A model generated the notes under the pieces. It did no database searches, was not told the origin of the DNA, and worked only from the letters and a program-made list of their open reading frames with translations. A stretch of DNA of 64,000 nucleotides from Labyrinthula sp. Ha. Lineage: Eukaryota; Sar; Bigyra; Labyrinthulida; Labyrinthulaceae. Positions 22,577 to 36,180 of the stretch are shown piece by piece (position 1 is the first letter of the stretch; the number at the start of each line of letters is the position of its first letter). The position numbers and the translations under genes are program-made. The stretch lies in NCBI GenBank assembly GCA_015227615.1, contig JAALGZ010000010.1, positions 372,001 through 436,000 on the forward strand. Reading direction: 5' to 3'.

Positions 22577-25500
22577 TTATTCTTACATATCAATGGTACA
22601 ATTAAATGAATGTGTGGGTTAGACTTGAGGCTAGCAGCAAACAGAGATTTGAACAACCCATCTTTTCTAAGTTAGAAAGTCTTGTCAACTAGCGCTGCTA
22701 AAATGTGAAGTTTATCTTCTTTTATATTGCATAGATATCAGTGATCTTAATTTCTACAACCACTTCAAGAAAATAACTCATTGGGAAATTACAATTTCTG
22801 GTTTCCAGTTTATAACTCTTCTTGAAGGGATTAAAGTCTTTCAAGTTCTTTTTGCACAACATTTCGAAATTACTCAAGTATGGCGAAGAGATGAATATGT
22901 AAGTACTCTTTTACAGAAATAGAGTCTTAGATTAAATCCGAAGTGCAATGTAATCCATGACAAATAATAGATCTCCAGTACATATACTTCGTCATACCAG
23001 AACTATATCTGTTTGATCGTATGCTGGAGGAATGATCGACAAACAGATCGAAGATGAGTTAATTTGACTGAGATAGGTGGAGGGGTGATTATTATTGATA
23101 TGTTAGACCAGAAGGGGTAAGCACTGAGGAAAATTATGAGTTTTTATTTTTATTTGCTTAGCAACAAGATGTTTGAGGTTTTGTTTCTTTAATACTGTTT
23201 CTTATAATCATTTATAATCAATAATCAAAAATGATAGTTAATGTATTATCAGTAAGCAAACTATGGCAAAATATGAATCAAGTCAATTAAAGTTAATAAG
23301 GGTCGATCCCTCCATATGAGCAAAGATTCTTGAAAAAGGCAATATTATATGGTTTTATAGCGCAGTTCTTGATAGTTCTCATCCGTTATTAATAATTACT
23401 CAATACTTCTCAGGAATTTCAAAGGTCTCACTCAAGCTCTTTAATACCTTTCAAGAATCCTGCTTCATTCTAGTTAGAACTTAATCGTTTTCTTAGTCTA
23501 GACAAGAAAAAAGAATTCCCTTTAAGTTAAAGTATGAAATTTGATTTATGTTTTGTATCTGTAACAAATTTGGGCTCATGTTTTAAGATTAGGGTTCGTG
23601 CTTGCGAATGAAGAGATATTGATCAGAGCTCAAACTCTTCAAGTCTTGCATTACTGAAGTACATAAACTATCATGTTCCCTTTTCAAGTTAATTGCAGTA
23701 CTTTCGAAGTGTTTTATTTGTACCTAGGTAATTTATTTCAATCCTTACTCAACAAAAGCCAGATTATTGTTTTTTTTTCAACTTAGTGTTACATCAGTAC
23801 GTTTAAATAATTTCAAGCAGGTTAAAAACGTTTTCCCGACATATTATAAAATCTGGATCCAGTTGTAGATATTCTATACACTATCTATCTATAATTCTGT
23901 CATCATTTAGATAGTATATAGATTATAATTCTCTCTATATTACCTTGGTTACATTGAGAATAACCGTAGTTATACACTGACTTATTACGCACAAACTTTG
24001 TAGAATTTAAGTCATATAGGTGAAATTACAGCAACAACTTGTTTATTTTATATGAATCTTGCTCTAATTAAGAATATAATGGTATAAATCTGGCTTCTGA
24101 GCAAAACTTGCAGGTTCATAAAATAAAACTAACATTTATGAGATCATTGACATAGCTGCACAACATTCTATATTTTTATAATCTTGATACCCTAACTTGC
24201 ATATGCTAAGCCGGAGTCCATAGATATTAGAATCAGAGCTCTGGGAAAAATGATTTAGATTAGTTTTTACTGATAGTTTCATCATTATTATTTTATATAT
24301 TTCTACTATTGATAAGGTGTCTATATCCAATAATAGTAGAAGATTATACATTAATTCAAACCACTTTCTATATTTTTTATTATATAAGCAATCAAAGGAA
24401 GGTTGACAGTCTCATAAGAAATTAAGGTCGTTTTTTGTACTTACTTTCTACAGCAATTGAGAATGTTTTCAGATTTTTAAAAGGAAATATTACAGAGTCT
24501 TCATGTTTTCTAATTTCCTAACTAAAATATTCTTAACAGATAAAACCAGGTATATTTCAGTTAATTATATTACTTTATTTGGAAGAATATTTTGGTATTA
24601 TTTAATGTAGTTATTAAAGAAACTTATGCAGGAATATAAGCGTTAATAGGTCAGAGCCAATCAAAAGTATATTTAGGATGGATTACTCTTAGTTTTTTAT
24701 TTTATAGACAAACTTTTTTAAAAAATTCTAAACCACTAAAACTCTCATACTAACTTTGTTTTCTTATCACCTAGCTCCCCAGATTTTGTTCCATAGAGTC
24801 AATGAGCACTAGTAATTAACAATATAGATATCACCATAAACAGCTTAAATTATAAGTAAAATCAAAAGTCGCTGCTGTAGCTAAGTACAAATGTTCGTTT
24901 ATTCAGAGTATGCTCACAGAGAGTATGGTCGGTAGAACGTTGTGATTAGCAATTACTTTAGGACCAGAACCAGAGTTATACCAACGTGTTTGAGACATTT
25001 ATCTTGAACTGATAGCTGCATATGATATGTCATCTATGGCAGCAATGTTATCATTGCCTTATTGCTACTATACTTTTATTATCTTCTTGAGCGGATAGAA
25101 GTGAATTTTATTAAATGTTATCATGACAATAAAGACTAAGGCAATTGCATCAAGTAAACTCCCCTGTGAGATAGGCAGAAAGATATATTTTTTTAAGCTT
25201 AAGAAAAAGACCTACTTTATATTTATTCGCTATGTTGTCGTACTTCACTTGTTTAGGGCCCTTTATCTTTTAGTGTATTTCATTAAAATATTCCAATTAG
25301 CTAATTCAAGAACCTTCACTGTTAAGGACTACTTTCGTTAACTCATATAGCTTTACTAAGCTTAGTTAAGATTTCCGCTCCCTTACAAATATTTTTCTTA
25401 ATTTTTGTAGTTACATGTCTCATCCAATTGCGATATTCACATACTGATTTCTAAATGAAATATACCTTTATGATTTTGACATGGTATAATCTCTAATTGC

Positions 25501-25870
25501 TAATGATAATTGACCAAAATAACTATATAGACTATGACTGCTGGGCAATCTATATTTCAACTTAATTTCAATATGGGCTAATTATTACCAAGTCCCAACT
25601 CTCATGCTCGCCTAGATTTTACAAATATAGATCATTTAATTATTTATTTAACTACTACCGACATCATTCCATTAACTGCTTGAACTTTATCTTTACTTGT
25701 CTGTTGGTTCTCTGTTGTCAATCATTCTTGTTGCGCTCTCTTTCTATGCTGTTTTGTCTGCTACCTGTTTTTCTGCTTGCTCTGTACTCGTCGTGTTAAA
25801 GAAAAGATTCTTGTACAGTTAGCATGTCTGATGTCAGAGCTCAAGTTATGACTTTGTCTAAGAAATTGTA
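22577..25870. other. AT-rich stretch without a gene
   Basis: 3.3 kb with only short random frames. No RNA gene or repeat family recognised. Confidence 0.5.
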
Positions 25871-25879
25871 AATCTGTAA

Positions 25880-26990
25880 TTCGGGGACATATATAATACA
25901 ATAATTAGAAAAGAAAAAGCGAGCCGGCAAGTATTCCCAGATGAGCAACAATGGTCCTTGATATAACAAAAATTACTCTGGTATGGTCCAAGCGGGTTCC
26001 AGTTAAGATATTCACAAGGTTACGGGTGTTTTTGAAAAAGGAAAGTTCATCGTGTGGTATCTGCCTGGTTTAATGAAGACCATGAACAGGGCATTAGCTA
26101 GACTTCCTAGATATTTTTCAATTAATCCAAGGTGTTGCTGTTATGCTTTTGGTGATTAATGTATAAGTATGCGGTAGTAGGTCACGATGATTTTGGAAGT
26201 TTTGAGCCGTGATTAGGTTTTTTGCTTCATCCCAGTTGAGTAGATGGGTAAAATTTGTGCGAGATCTGTCATATCTTCTTAAGGAATGTATTTTAATTTC
26301 CTCGACATTGTACACAATTTCTTAGGTGTGTTAAATCCTGCAATTACTTGGGAGGAGAGTATGGGCCCATTCAAGTAGATACAGACTCCCTGCTTTATGG
26401 TATATGGATACTTTTTAGTCCGACTTTATGTGCGAATTTCCGCTTTGGTAGCATTTTTCTATTTCTAATTGACTTGTTGAATGAAAAATAATATTCATTG
26501 CAAACATTATTGGTGTTTTTACTCCTTTGAACGCTCAGGTAGCCATCTAAAATATTAAATATTCTTCTGTTTAAGTTTGATACCGAATATGTGGCATAGA
26601 AACTTGCAACAACGGCCTGAATTTTTTCAGTAGTATAAACAATAGCTTCATAGTGCCCATAGCTTTGAACTTGCACTTTTCAACTCATTTTGAGTGCGCC
26701 TGAAACAAGAGCGTTGCTACACCTTGAGAAAAGTAAAGCAGTCTTGGCAAAACAAAATTCTGGCTCTGCGACTGATGTTCCAGTGTCTAGTAATCATGCC
26801 GATTCAGCTCTTGTAATATCAGTAAGTCTACGTTCTTGTTGCTTTCGAAAAAAAGCTCAGTGTGTATATATTAAGACCACCAAGGTTGATGCTTGGTACA
26901 TATACCAAACGTCTTTGAAGGTTCATATGCACCAAAACCTCCGAGGCGGTCTGAAAGGAGATCTTAAACGTGAAACTAGAGATTTGCATA
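25880..26990 (-). mobile_element. Decayed LINE relic (endonuclease plus start of reverse transcriptase)
   Basis: On the minus strand, about 26850-26690 reads FFESNKNVDLLILQELNRHD and later FSQGVATLLFQ, matching the LQE and GVAxL blocks of an APE-type endonuclease. From 26676 it reads EKIQAVVASFYATYSVSNLN then RRIFNILDGYLSVQRSK, consistent with the central endonuclease segment. Further down, about 26118-25930, GRYHTMNFPFSKTP and an NWNPL block resemble the KKGxxxxxxNWRPI motif that opens a LINE reverse transcriptase. Several frame changes and stops break it. It is a different sequence from the relic at 16.2-16.5 kb, so at least two LINE insertions are present. Confidence 0.5.
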
Positions 26991-27129
26991 TCTTTTTTCA
27001 TTGTCTTACATCTTATCTATTTATAAAATATGCATTAAATGTCGCATGCTATAAGGGTTTTCAAGCAACTTCTTATACATTATTGAGAACAGACTTATAT
27101 CTTGCTTTCAGAAAATGTTCATGATCCAC

Positions 27130-28572
27130 CCACAATCACATTTTTTGATACCACATACTGTGGATTACAGTAATAGCCAAGTAAATAATCATTGAGCACA
27201 AACATTTTCTGTGGTATCTAGGCAAATATATTGCATATAAGATCTCAATAATGTTTTTTAACCATTAATGTTTTCAGCACTGGAAGAGAGGTCAGTAATA
27301 AAATGGATGGACAAGACTATGCTTTCTAAGAAGTAAGATAACAAATATTTGAGAAATTAAATTTACATATATTTTTGAAATGGATATATTGCTCAAGATA
27401 TTGAAAATGATTTGACTTATCTCACTAAAGTTGGAACAATAATGGTAGTTTAGTTATATGGTTAGTATCAAACTTAATGTGAGTGATGACGGGTTTTCTA
27501 CCTTCTTATCACATGTTTTTTCTCCATAAAACTTTTAAATATATAGAAGAATATATCTCGCGGTTTTTACCACCAAAAAAATATGTTTATAAATATAAAT
27601 TGATTTGGAAAACTTGTTCTTACAAATGAACAAAATAGTAGAAAACTACTGATTTCCTGAAAACCTTAATGAGGGTAGAAGCATATGTTTAGGTTACCAA
27701 AGAATAGGAAAATTTGAGCTTTTTTATAAGTTCTTAGAGCTATAAATGTATATTTTGGTCAATCACTGAGCTTTGCTCTTGTAAACATGCTCTTGTATTA
27801 TTGAAGATTCTGGAGGATGACATATATCGATCTGCTACTCTCTGGAAATGAAAAACGTACTTGTTTTCTCTTTCTTGAGATGATGATACCAAACACCATA
27901 TAGCAAATGTAAAAGCTCTTAAGTAGAGCAAAGATTTTATTAATTTTGTTGAAAAAGCCATGATAGATGAAATCCTTCTTCATATCTACATTGAATCTGA
28001 AGTTTGGGTGAAATTTCTGCAGCTTATATGTGAACCAATCTATGTCATTTGCTAACTGGTGTTAAAAATATTCATATCTATAGAAGTAATAGAATATAAA
28101 ATCATTGACACTATTTTTTCTCAAAACCGGAGAGAAAAACTTTTATCATACTAAGCGTTGTGAGGATTCAAAACCAAAGCATAAGTTATTATCATAGGGC
28201 TAGATCACAAACATCCTCTCACAAAACAGTACTAAAAACAGATATAAGAAACTTTTGAAATATCTTCATATCAAATTCATAGCAGCAAATCTTTATATAT
28301 AATTATTCAACCTACATAACAATTCTCCAACACATCCATAGCATGATGCTTGAACCTGTACGTGTAAGAATGAAATTGAGCAGCTAAAAATAACATATAA
28401 TTATCTAATAATTTTATAGACAGTATTCGATATTAAATTTTTGAAAAGCTCTCGCAATCATAAAGTTTTGTATTTTAGTTGCTGCTTTGTTATAGAAACG
28501 TGTCAAAAACGTAATTCAAAGAAATCATCTTAATCTCAACATTACATTACCACACATATTACAAAAAGCAAA
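27130..28572. other. AT-rich stretch without a recognised gene
   Basis: Small overlapping minus-strand frames at 27740-27983 look like noise. The last 70 bp must hold the promoter of the gene starting at 28573. Confidence 0.45.
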
Positions 28573-29967
28573 ATGCAAAACGTAGATGAATCTATTAAGA
28601 AAGATAAAGAAAAAGAGAACTCAACTAAACCTCCAAAAGTAAAGAATTCGCGTTGCTCAGTATGTATGAATAGAAAGGCTTCTCTTCAGTGCTATGATTG
28701 TGTGAAAAAATCTCTGCAACCAGTACATGTACTCGTTTTTTCGTAATCTTTAGCTACAGGACGAGTTATCTGCCCTTCTTTCTTCATCAGATCTTGTTCA
28801 GAAGTTTGAATCCAAATACCAAAAAAATTTTAAAGCTAATACAAATCAGAATAACCTAACAACGTACCAAACTTCCTTAGAGATATTTTCCGAAGCAACA
28901 AAGTTTTTTTTTGTTTTTTCTTAGTTTAGAAAACTTAGTGATAAAATGAATAACATAAACGGCTTAATTGCAGTAAAGAAAGAGTCGGTTTCATTATGGA
29001 CTAGCCGTTTAAGTGATTTAGAGGAACGAATTGAATCGTTTAAAAAGGAAAAGAGCTCGAAAGAAAAAAATGTCGATATAATTGAAAGTCTTACACAAAG
29101 TATAGTTTTGGAAGAATTTTACTATTAGGCCTTGCATTGCAGTATAACGATTATTCTGAAGCTGTAGCAAGGAAGAGGAGAGACAAAATTATGCAGTTGG
29201 TGGAGATGTTTCCTATTATTGAACCTACCTCGCGAGGAGAAGAAGGAGTTGGATACATTGGAGGCTTAGAATATCCTACGAAGTACTTTTCCATGTATTT
29301 TTCTTATTTTCGTAGCATTGAAGTGTTAATTAATCTTCCAAAGCAAAAGCGTGTGGCGGTCTTGGATCTTCTCGCCCGAATTATTAGCCTTTCAGCAAAA
29401 TACCTTGATTTAAATCTCCCGTTTGCAATAGATTTCGTTCCTGGAAGCGTTTTCATTGGACATCACACTGATTTTCATCGTTTTAATTTACTTCAAGAAA
29501 CTCAATCTGAACCTTTGAAGATAAGCATAAGTATGTTGAATACATGCTGTGAGTGGATGTGCAGTCGACAAGGTGTTCCAGTGAATGATGTACTTTATAA
29601 AGGGAACCATATCCTGCACAATTTATGGCAACTCTTTCACTCTCCATCTCTAGGTCGATCCGTCTATCAATCGTACATTTTCAACTGTGTTTTTGTGACA
29701 TTTAGGGTAAAAGAAGCAAATCAAAGAATTGGAAAGGTTCAAAGAAAGAAAATTTTACCTTATTATATTACAGAGCAGCATCGACGAACTAGCAGCTTGA
29801 CAGATGAAAATATGCAAGTAGACTTGGATGACTTATCAGAAACTTCAAGTTTCAAGACTGATGATGATGGCAATAGAGAGTGGGATCTTGTTATGTTTCC
29901 ACCGCCGCCACAACCAAGTCAAAACGATGAAGAAATACAAGATTGGGCAGATTCAAAACACAACTAG
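28573..29967 (+). CDS. Atg14/UVRAG-like subunit of the class III PI3-kinase complex, four exons
   Basis: Removing introns 28723-28753 (31 nt; a 25-nt choice from 28729 is also in frame), 28903-28929 (27 nt) and 29100-29128 (29 nt) gives a 435-residue frame from ATG at 28573. The N-terminus has CSVCMNRKASLQCYDC, two CxxC pairs as in Atg14/Barkor. A predicted coiled coil follows (DKMNNINGLIAVKKES, RLSDLEERIESFKKEKSSK). The second half (VAVLDLLARIISLSAKYLDL then NLPFAIDF, and VLYKGNHILHNLWQL) matches the membrane-associating domain shared by Atg14 and UVRAG/Vps38, where LxxYLxxPLPY is typical. These proteins join Beclin-1 and direct Vps34 to autophagosome initiation or endosomes. The CxxC pairs favour Atg14. 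The C-terminus is acidic and Ser/Pro-rich. Its stop lies 2 nt from the stop of the opposing gene. Confidence 0.7.
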
Positions 29968-29969
29968 AG

Positions 29970-30701
29970 TTAAATCTCAAAATAAATATTGTCATATGGG
30001 TGTCGAACAAGGTAATCGGAGTCATCAAGAAGTTTCCGTGGAGTTTCTTCTGGTAATTCCTCGAACTCATTAAGTGTGTTTCGTGTCCTTGCCGAGTCTC
30101 GAGCTTCATCGATCCCATTTTCTGCCGCATGAAGTTGTTGTCTTTGTCTATTAGAAGGAATACTTGGTCTTTCTGAATAAAAGCTGCCTTCATCTACAGT
30201 TGATGGAATCCTGGTTCTTTCAGAAGGAATTCTTGAACTTACTCTATCGGCATCCAAATTCGAAACCCACGAATTATACCTACCTTGATTCTGGTGGACA
30301 ACCACTGGTGTGGCTTCGCTTATTCGGAAGATTGGTTCCTGAGCTGGAAGTTTGTGTTCCATTTTCTTTTCGTTTACATTTTTGTATGTTATGGCTGCGT
30401 ATGCGATTACTAATCCCAAGAAGCAAATGGAGGCAAACACTGCACCAAGAGCGAAAGCTAAAAAATCATCGTTGTTGTTAGTCCCTTGTAACGCCTCAGA
30501 ACAGTCATCAAAGCTATTGGAGTCAAATACTACTTCGGACAAATCGTCGTTCACGATGCAGCAACCACCCCAGGAAGAGTTCCAACCTACAAGACCTTCA
30601 TCACCACATCCGAGTACGCAGCCCGCATCTGGTCCATTACCTTGTTGGTCACAACAGATACTACAGCAAGTTGAGTTTCCACATAGTTCTTCGTCTACCA
30701 T
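29970..30701 (-). CDS. Cys-rich single-pass membrane protein, family unknown
   Basis: From ATG at 30701 it gives 243 residues. An N-terminal region rich in Cys, Gly, Asp and Asn (CGNSTCCSICCDQQ, GCVLGCGDEG, WGGCCIVNDD) precedes one hydrophobic segment (DFLAFALGAVFASICFLGLV) at about residues 89-112. A basic, Ser/Arg-rich tail of about 130 residues follows. There is no signal peptide before the Cys-rich part, so the first segment may act as a signal-anchor with the Cys-rich region outside. The same frame is open upstream to an ATG at 30845; that basic extension looks less protein-like, so I prefer 30701, but the choice is open. The Ser/Arg tail (SSRIPSERTRIPSTV, SERPSIPSNRQRQQ) suggests phosphorylation. 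No homologue recognised. Confidence 0.7.
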   Translation of the reverse strand: MVDEELCGNSTCCSICCDQQGNGPDAGCVLGCGDEGLVGWNSSWGGCCIVNDDLSEVVFDSNSFDDCSEALQGTNNNDDFLAFALGAVFASICFLGLVIAYAAITYKNVNEKKMEHKLPAQEPIFRISEATPVVVHQNQGRYNSWVSNLDADRVSSRIPSERTRIPSTVDEGSFYSERPSIPSNRQRQQLHAAENGIDEARDSARTRNTLNEFEELPEETPRKLLDDSDYLVRHPYDNIYFEI

Positions 30702-30944
30702 TTTCTTTTCGTGGTTTATTTTGAATAGGCTAATTAAGAAGTGTACTTTTTGTATATCTGTGTTCCAACTTCGTATTACGGGGTGTCTTTTTAGTACACA
30801 GTTTCGGGATTTGAAATTCTTAAACCTACCGGTAGAATTTTTCATAGGAAAGTTTGCCTTAATTTGGTTAACGGTATGAATCGAGGTAGGAATATCAAAA
30901 CTGCACTTGTTAGAGCACGAAAAACGAGACTGAGGATTAACGAG

Positions 30945-30961
30945 CGAGAATAAAATTCTCG
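30945..30961. promoter_or_regulatory. Short perfect hairpin upstream of the Cys-rich gene
   Basis: CGAGAAT, loop AAA, ATTCTCG. It lies about 245 bp upstream of the preferred start at 30701 and resembles the CGAGAA/TTCTCG pair before the Roco gene. Possible promoter element; role inferred only from recurrence. Confidence 0.3.
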
Positions 30962-31099
30962 ACTCTTTCGTATTGGAATTGTGTGAGAGTCTCGATAAAT
31001 TGAGTTTGAGATATAGAGCGAACGTAAGTTGAAAGCGTAATACTAAGTAGAAAGTTGTAACACTTTAAGCTTAGCTTGGATGCTCTTTATGTGTTTTCT

Positions 31100-34000
31100 T
31101 TGAGATAGAATTGACGAATAATACGCTTAGGTAATAAGAATAGGTGTCTTGGTATTCAAATGGTTTTAAACACCGTTTGTTGGAAATAGACATGATAATG
31201 GTTTGCTTTATGCATGAGCAGTTTTTAAAGAAACTTTATTTTCTGTATTTATTGTATCAGTTACACGTAGTTTCCCATTTTCCGTGCTGGTTAGAAAAAT
31301 TGTTCATAAGTTGTGTCTCATCAAATGTTCTCTTCATAATGTTCTCTATATTATAGTCCGAAATGCTTATAAGTGAAAGGTATCTATCATTTCTTCTGGT
31401 AGATTATTATCCACATTGTAACTCAATAATGTATTCATTTAGCAATTAAGGATATGTTTGGTGAATTTTTACAGTTTTAGTGTCCATGATAGGTTGAAAC
31501 TTGTTCCTGAACATCTCTTACATTTCTACTACTGTTTAATAATGGGTTTATCATTTAGCTGTTAATTGACATTAATTTTCTTAAGTTAACTTAAGAAATC
31601 TAACACTCTCATCCGGACAATTATTAAAGTTATTGCAGAGTCTGTGCTTTCAATACTTTAAACAAAGCAATTGCGTCTTGAATCTTCTACAGTTTTGTTC
31701 AAGTTATAGGTGTCTCGCTTGTGTGAAGTTATGGCAAGTAGGTTTCAAAATATGTAATTCGCTTCTAAAACCAGGTATGTCATCATCATGAACAAACATG
31801 AATCGATACTTTCTCCACTTTTTCAAATTCTTCATATCGAAAACAGTGTCTTTGTCAAAATGACATATGATTTGAAGCTCAATACAATATTTGATGACAA
31901 GAACCCTGATGCCCTCATAAAACAAAGTTGTTGCAAATCCACAACTATATAAAGAAAGGAATAAAATTCAGGTCTTATCATTTAATCAGTTCAACCTTTT
32001 TGTAGAACTAGTTACTGTATCGAAACAATTGAGTAGCTAAAATAGTACTAGTTTTTCAATTTGCTATCGGCGGAAAAATTCAGAAGACAACAAAAGAAAG
32101 AAAATTGAAGTAGAAGTTATCTGAAGTGGAAACAAGATATATATTTAATATTAAAGCAACTAAAACTTTCAAGAAATTGGAAGTATAAAATATTTCAAGC
32201 TTCGGCGACTATTATCCTCCTACAAGCTCGTTTAAATTGAAGTTGACTCATTGTGGTTTCAGTAAGTGGAACCTGTGTCAACGTATTAAAACGGTCTCGC
32301 TTTGGAGAAAAAGAGCGTTCTAAAATCATGATAAGAATGAAGTTAATTGCTGGAACAATAAGGACATGCAAGAAAATACAAAAATACCATTGCCGGTGAT
32401 ACTAGTGTAAAATAAAGGGTCAAGAAAATGTGTGCAACCAACTTTCAGGCCTTTAACAATAATTAATCAGAATGAGAGGGAGCAAACATATTGAAAAATA
32501 CAAGATTTTAGCTTAATTTATTTTTCTAGTAACTAAAGAATCCATAATGCCCTTACTTACCGTCAACACGCTCTGGGGTGTGATATATATATAGTAATGG
32601 AGTCCCAGGGATGGTCAAATACAACTGCACTATTTACCATGAGTACTACGTACGACAAATTGGCTAATGTAAATTCAGTGAAAGAATGGATCTGAAAAGA
32701 CGACACCGTGGTCATAGGAAAATATTCATAGCATTCATATTTTTTCAAACTTTAGTTTCGGAATCAGTTCAGAACTTGGAATGATAGAAAACATAAAGTT
32801 GAAGAAAACAATACATCTGAAGAATAAAAGTAAAGAAAAAGAAATTTAGCACACTGAATTAATCATAGGAATGGAAAAATGATTAATAATTATAGTAAAT
32901 ACTGAATGATAATTTGGTAAAAATATTATGTCATTATGAGCTGATTTATAACTTAGTGCCATGTAAAAATACTTATGACAAGTTAAGGTAAACATATTTG
33001 ATGTAAACTAAAGAGAATTTTTATGTGAAGAAGCTGTTCAATACAACGTTTTCAATTATCGGAATTGCGTCTAGCCCTCCTTATGGCAACTAGCTCAACT
33101 GGTATATCTCCTAAGAATATAGTTGATGTGTTGTAAGTTTGCAAACTATTTTTATACTAACCAAAGTATCATAGTCATCATACACTATAATCAACGATTT
33201 TTTGATTTTTTAATTCTTTAGAGAAAGTTAAATGAAGCAAGAAGAGTAACTAGTAAATTATTAATTACAACAAAATTGATATCAAAATTTTTTTCTGCTA
33301 AACCTTTGCTATTCAAACGCAAAGCTAAGAATCAAGAAAGAAATTTAAGAAGTACGAATTATTACCAGGTACAAATAGGGTTAAAATGCATTTAAGAATT
33401 AACGATAACCTGGGAGCAAAATTCTGTATTGAATTCAGTGAACAATGGTTATGAGAGCGTTCAGTTTCCCAAGCGTGGACTAAGAGTTCTTTTTTGAAAA
33501 ACTACTTTTCACAATTAAGAGTTAAAACCAGAAAACTAAATTGAATTCTATACAACCAGAATGAAGCCTATGTCAAAAGTATTTACAGGTATGAACCTAT
33601 CGGATAGAGTAACCATTTTCGCAAAACCTAACTTGAAGCACATGTAATCCAAAAGTTCTTCAACTACCTATAGCAGCCCTACGTCTCTAGAATAGCATAG
33701 TCTTTACAATATAGTAAGGAAGAAGTCCTGCCGAAATTGTGTCCCAAGATGACATCTAGGCTGAAGGAGCAGAAAATAAAGAACTATTGTTTTTAGCCAA
33801 GGTTTTATTAAAATATAAGCTCAAAGGTCAAGTTGAATCGAATGAGACAATGGGGAAAATATTTACAGAATGGAGAACAGTAAGTTGGAAAGTTAACAAA
33901 TGTCTTAATTTAAAACAAGAGCGAGAAAAGTCCTTTTATTCAATTTCTTGTTGATAAACAATAGCAAATGATAAATTTTAACTTAATAAGACTAGTTGAG

Positions 34001-35095
34001 AAATACTATTGATCCGATAAATTTTAGATCTTTGTTGGACGAAATAAGTTTTCAAATATTCTTGGAGCAAACTATAATACTCAAATAATTAGAAAAAAAT
34101 TGTTTTCTCAAAAGTACTCGCAGTTTCTACATAACATTGTAAAAGCGTTCCGAAAATAAAGAAATATAGGCCATTAGGTAACGGTTGTACATATTTTATA
34201 TATTAGTGGCGTAGGCAAAGTTCAGTAGCGGAAACCCATTAAGTATGTGGAACCAGTTGCCACTTAATTTTCTATTGAAATTGACGAATGACTCAAATTT
34301 CAAGCAGAATGGATTGTTTCACAGATTTAACATCGTTACAAACACAATGAAGCAAACTATATTAAGTTTTTTTGCACCATGAAAACAGGAATAAAAGTGG
34401 TATTTTATTCATATGAAAATTAACTGAAATGATGTGGTTTACAAACCACAGAAATTGGCGTAGTACTACTAGAACTATAATTTAAATCATTTATATGTGC
34501 TAAACTTATAAAGAAGGAATCTAAAATCAGAACTGTATAAGAATGAAAAATATACTTATTTTAATTTTTTTTCAACAGCAAACTAATTATTGCGCAAGAT
34601 TGAAATGTTTAAAGAAGATGTTAACAAAAAATGGACATGGTTAGAATGATAAGAGCCATCAAAGGAAAAAAGAAGAATTTTTGATGGTTAAACTTATATG
34701 ACTACAGACTCAGAAAACAGATAAGAACCTATGGATTGAGATATTATGAGCTGTTGAAGGAGATTATCTCCTACAAATGAAGATAAGAGATGTATAGCCA
34801 GTTACAAAACATACCGTGATGCATAATTTTAAGACTGGCAATTATACGTGATTCCTTTTCAAATTGAAAGGAAGTTTGATAGATGGTATCATTATGTGAA
34901 TTATTGAAAAATAACAGAACTTAGAAAAATCAAAATTAAATTAGAAAGAGCATTATAATCAATGAAAAGGATTACGCAATGATCTGAAAGATTGTGAGGC
35001 ACTAGTGTTTATTATAGAATTGCTTACTCTTACAGGAGTGGAAATTATAATCGAGTTACTTAGAAATATTTTTTCTGCATAATCGTAAGTGTGTG
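31100..35095. other. AT-rich stretch without a recognised gene
   Basis: About 4 kb. No frame with genic composition. A D-arm-like TAGCTCAACTGGTA at about 33089 is considered and rejected as a tRNA. Confidence 0.5.
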
Positions 35096-35099
35096 GAAA

Positions 35100-36180
35100 A
35101 GTACAACCTAATCTAAGAGAATTAATTCAAGGGAGATTGTGACAATTCTTGCAGAAAACACCGTGAAATGGAAAACGACCGAGTATTACAAGTAAAAGAT
35201 AGTTCAAGAGCGATAGAATATATGGAAAAGGGATTATGGGGCAAGAAAAAAAAATGATATCTTCTACTACTAGAAGAGACATTTATACTGATTAAACTTG
35301 AGCGCGTGAAGCAAAGTGATTTCCGGTTCATATAGAGGCTCGTCGAGTGCTCATAGTTTCGTCTATAAGATTTCTGAAAAACGAGTCATCGAATAATAGA
35401 GAAAGATCTACTACTTGCAATAACAGGGAAGGTATTCGCAACACCCAGGGAATTATATGAACCTTTCGACCAAGAATATGATAAAATTGCCAGGGTGACA
35501 GATATCTTTCCCAGAAATAGCTTTATCAGAAGAGGTTAGAGGACCGAGAGTATAAGGCTGTTGGATAACTGTGCCAAATGGAAAATATCTCTGACGGAGC
35601 TGGTGATATTTACATAAGGTTCATTCCGGAGATTGAAATGGTGTAACTACTATAATTGTCATATGAAAAGTCATGTGAATAAATCAGTCGTAACCGATAA
35701 CATATTGCGTGAATTAGTTATTCTGGGGTTAGTGTTGAGGGATTTCTAACTGTTAACCCAATTTGATTCACGTTTTAGAATCTTAAGAGAAAGTAATAAA
35801 TTCCCTGTTGTTACTTATTAAAGGTAATGGGATAAAGAATCCCTAAACGTGTACTAAGCCGAATTGACAAATAGTTCATTTCAAGTGCTTATTGATTAAC
35901 ACTACTATGATATGTTATCGGTATTCTACTTACCATATGCAAGTTATTGGTCAAGTTCCAAGGTTCTTGTCAACCCCAGTAGATGATCGGTACTGTAGTA
36001 TCGGAAGTATGGGTATAACTGTTGAGTGACCCGTGTTTCATGACAGATTTTTGAACTAATACTGTTAAGCATTGTTTTGGAACGCTGAATTTTCTTGTTG
36101 TGCCAAGTGTTTTCTTGCAGGGGGCTATCAATTGAACTCTGTATAAATTTGAATAGGTACCCCTTGCTAGATCATGCAAC
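35100..36180. other. Less AT-rich block with decayed coding look
   Basis: Composition and short plus-strand segments (for example RLLDNCAKWKISLTELVIF near 35557) look like worn coding DNA, but stops occur every 30-60 bases and I could not assign a family. Probably an old transposon. Confidence 0.3.

Noticed and set aside
26690-27124. Plus-strand frame of 144 codons as a gene.
   Set aside because: It begins with TTG and lies antisense to a LINE endonuclease-like reading; its composition is not protein-like.
30702-30845. Longer N-terminus for the Cys-rich membrane protein.
   Set aside because: The extra 48 codons are basic and unlike the rest, and the ATG at 30701 directly precedes the Cys-rich region; kept only as an alternative.
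33085-33160. tRNA-like stretch with TAGCTCAACTGGTA and a possible T-arm GTTTGCAAAC.
   Set aside because: The D-stem does not close (TCTC where GAGC is needed), the acceptor ends do not pair, and there is no good anticodon stem.
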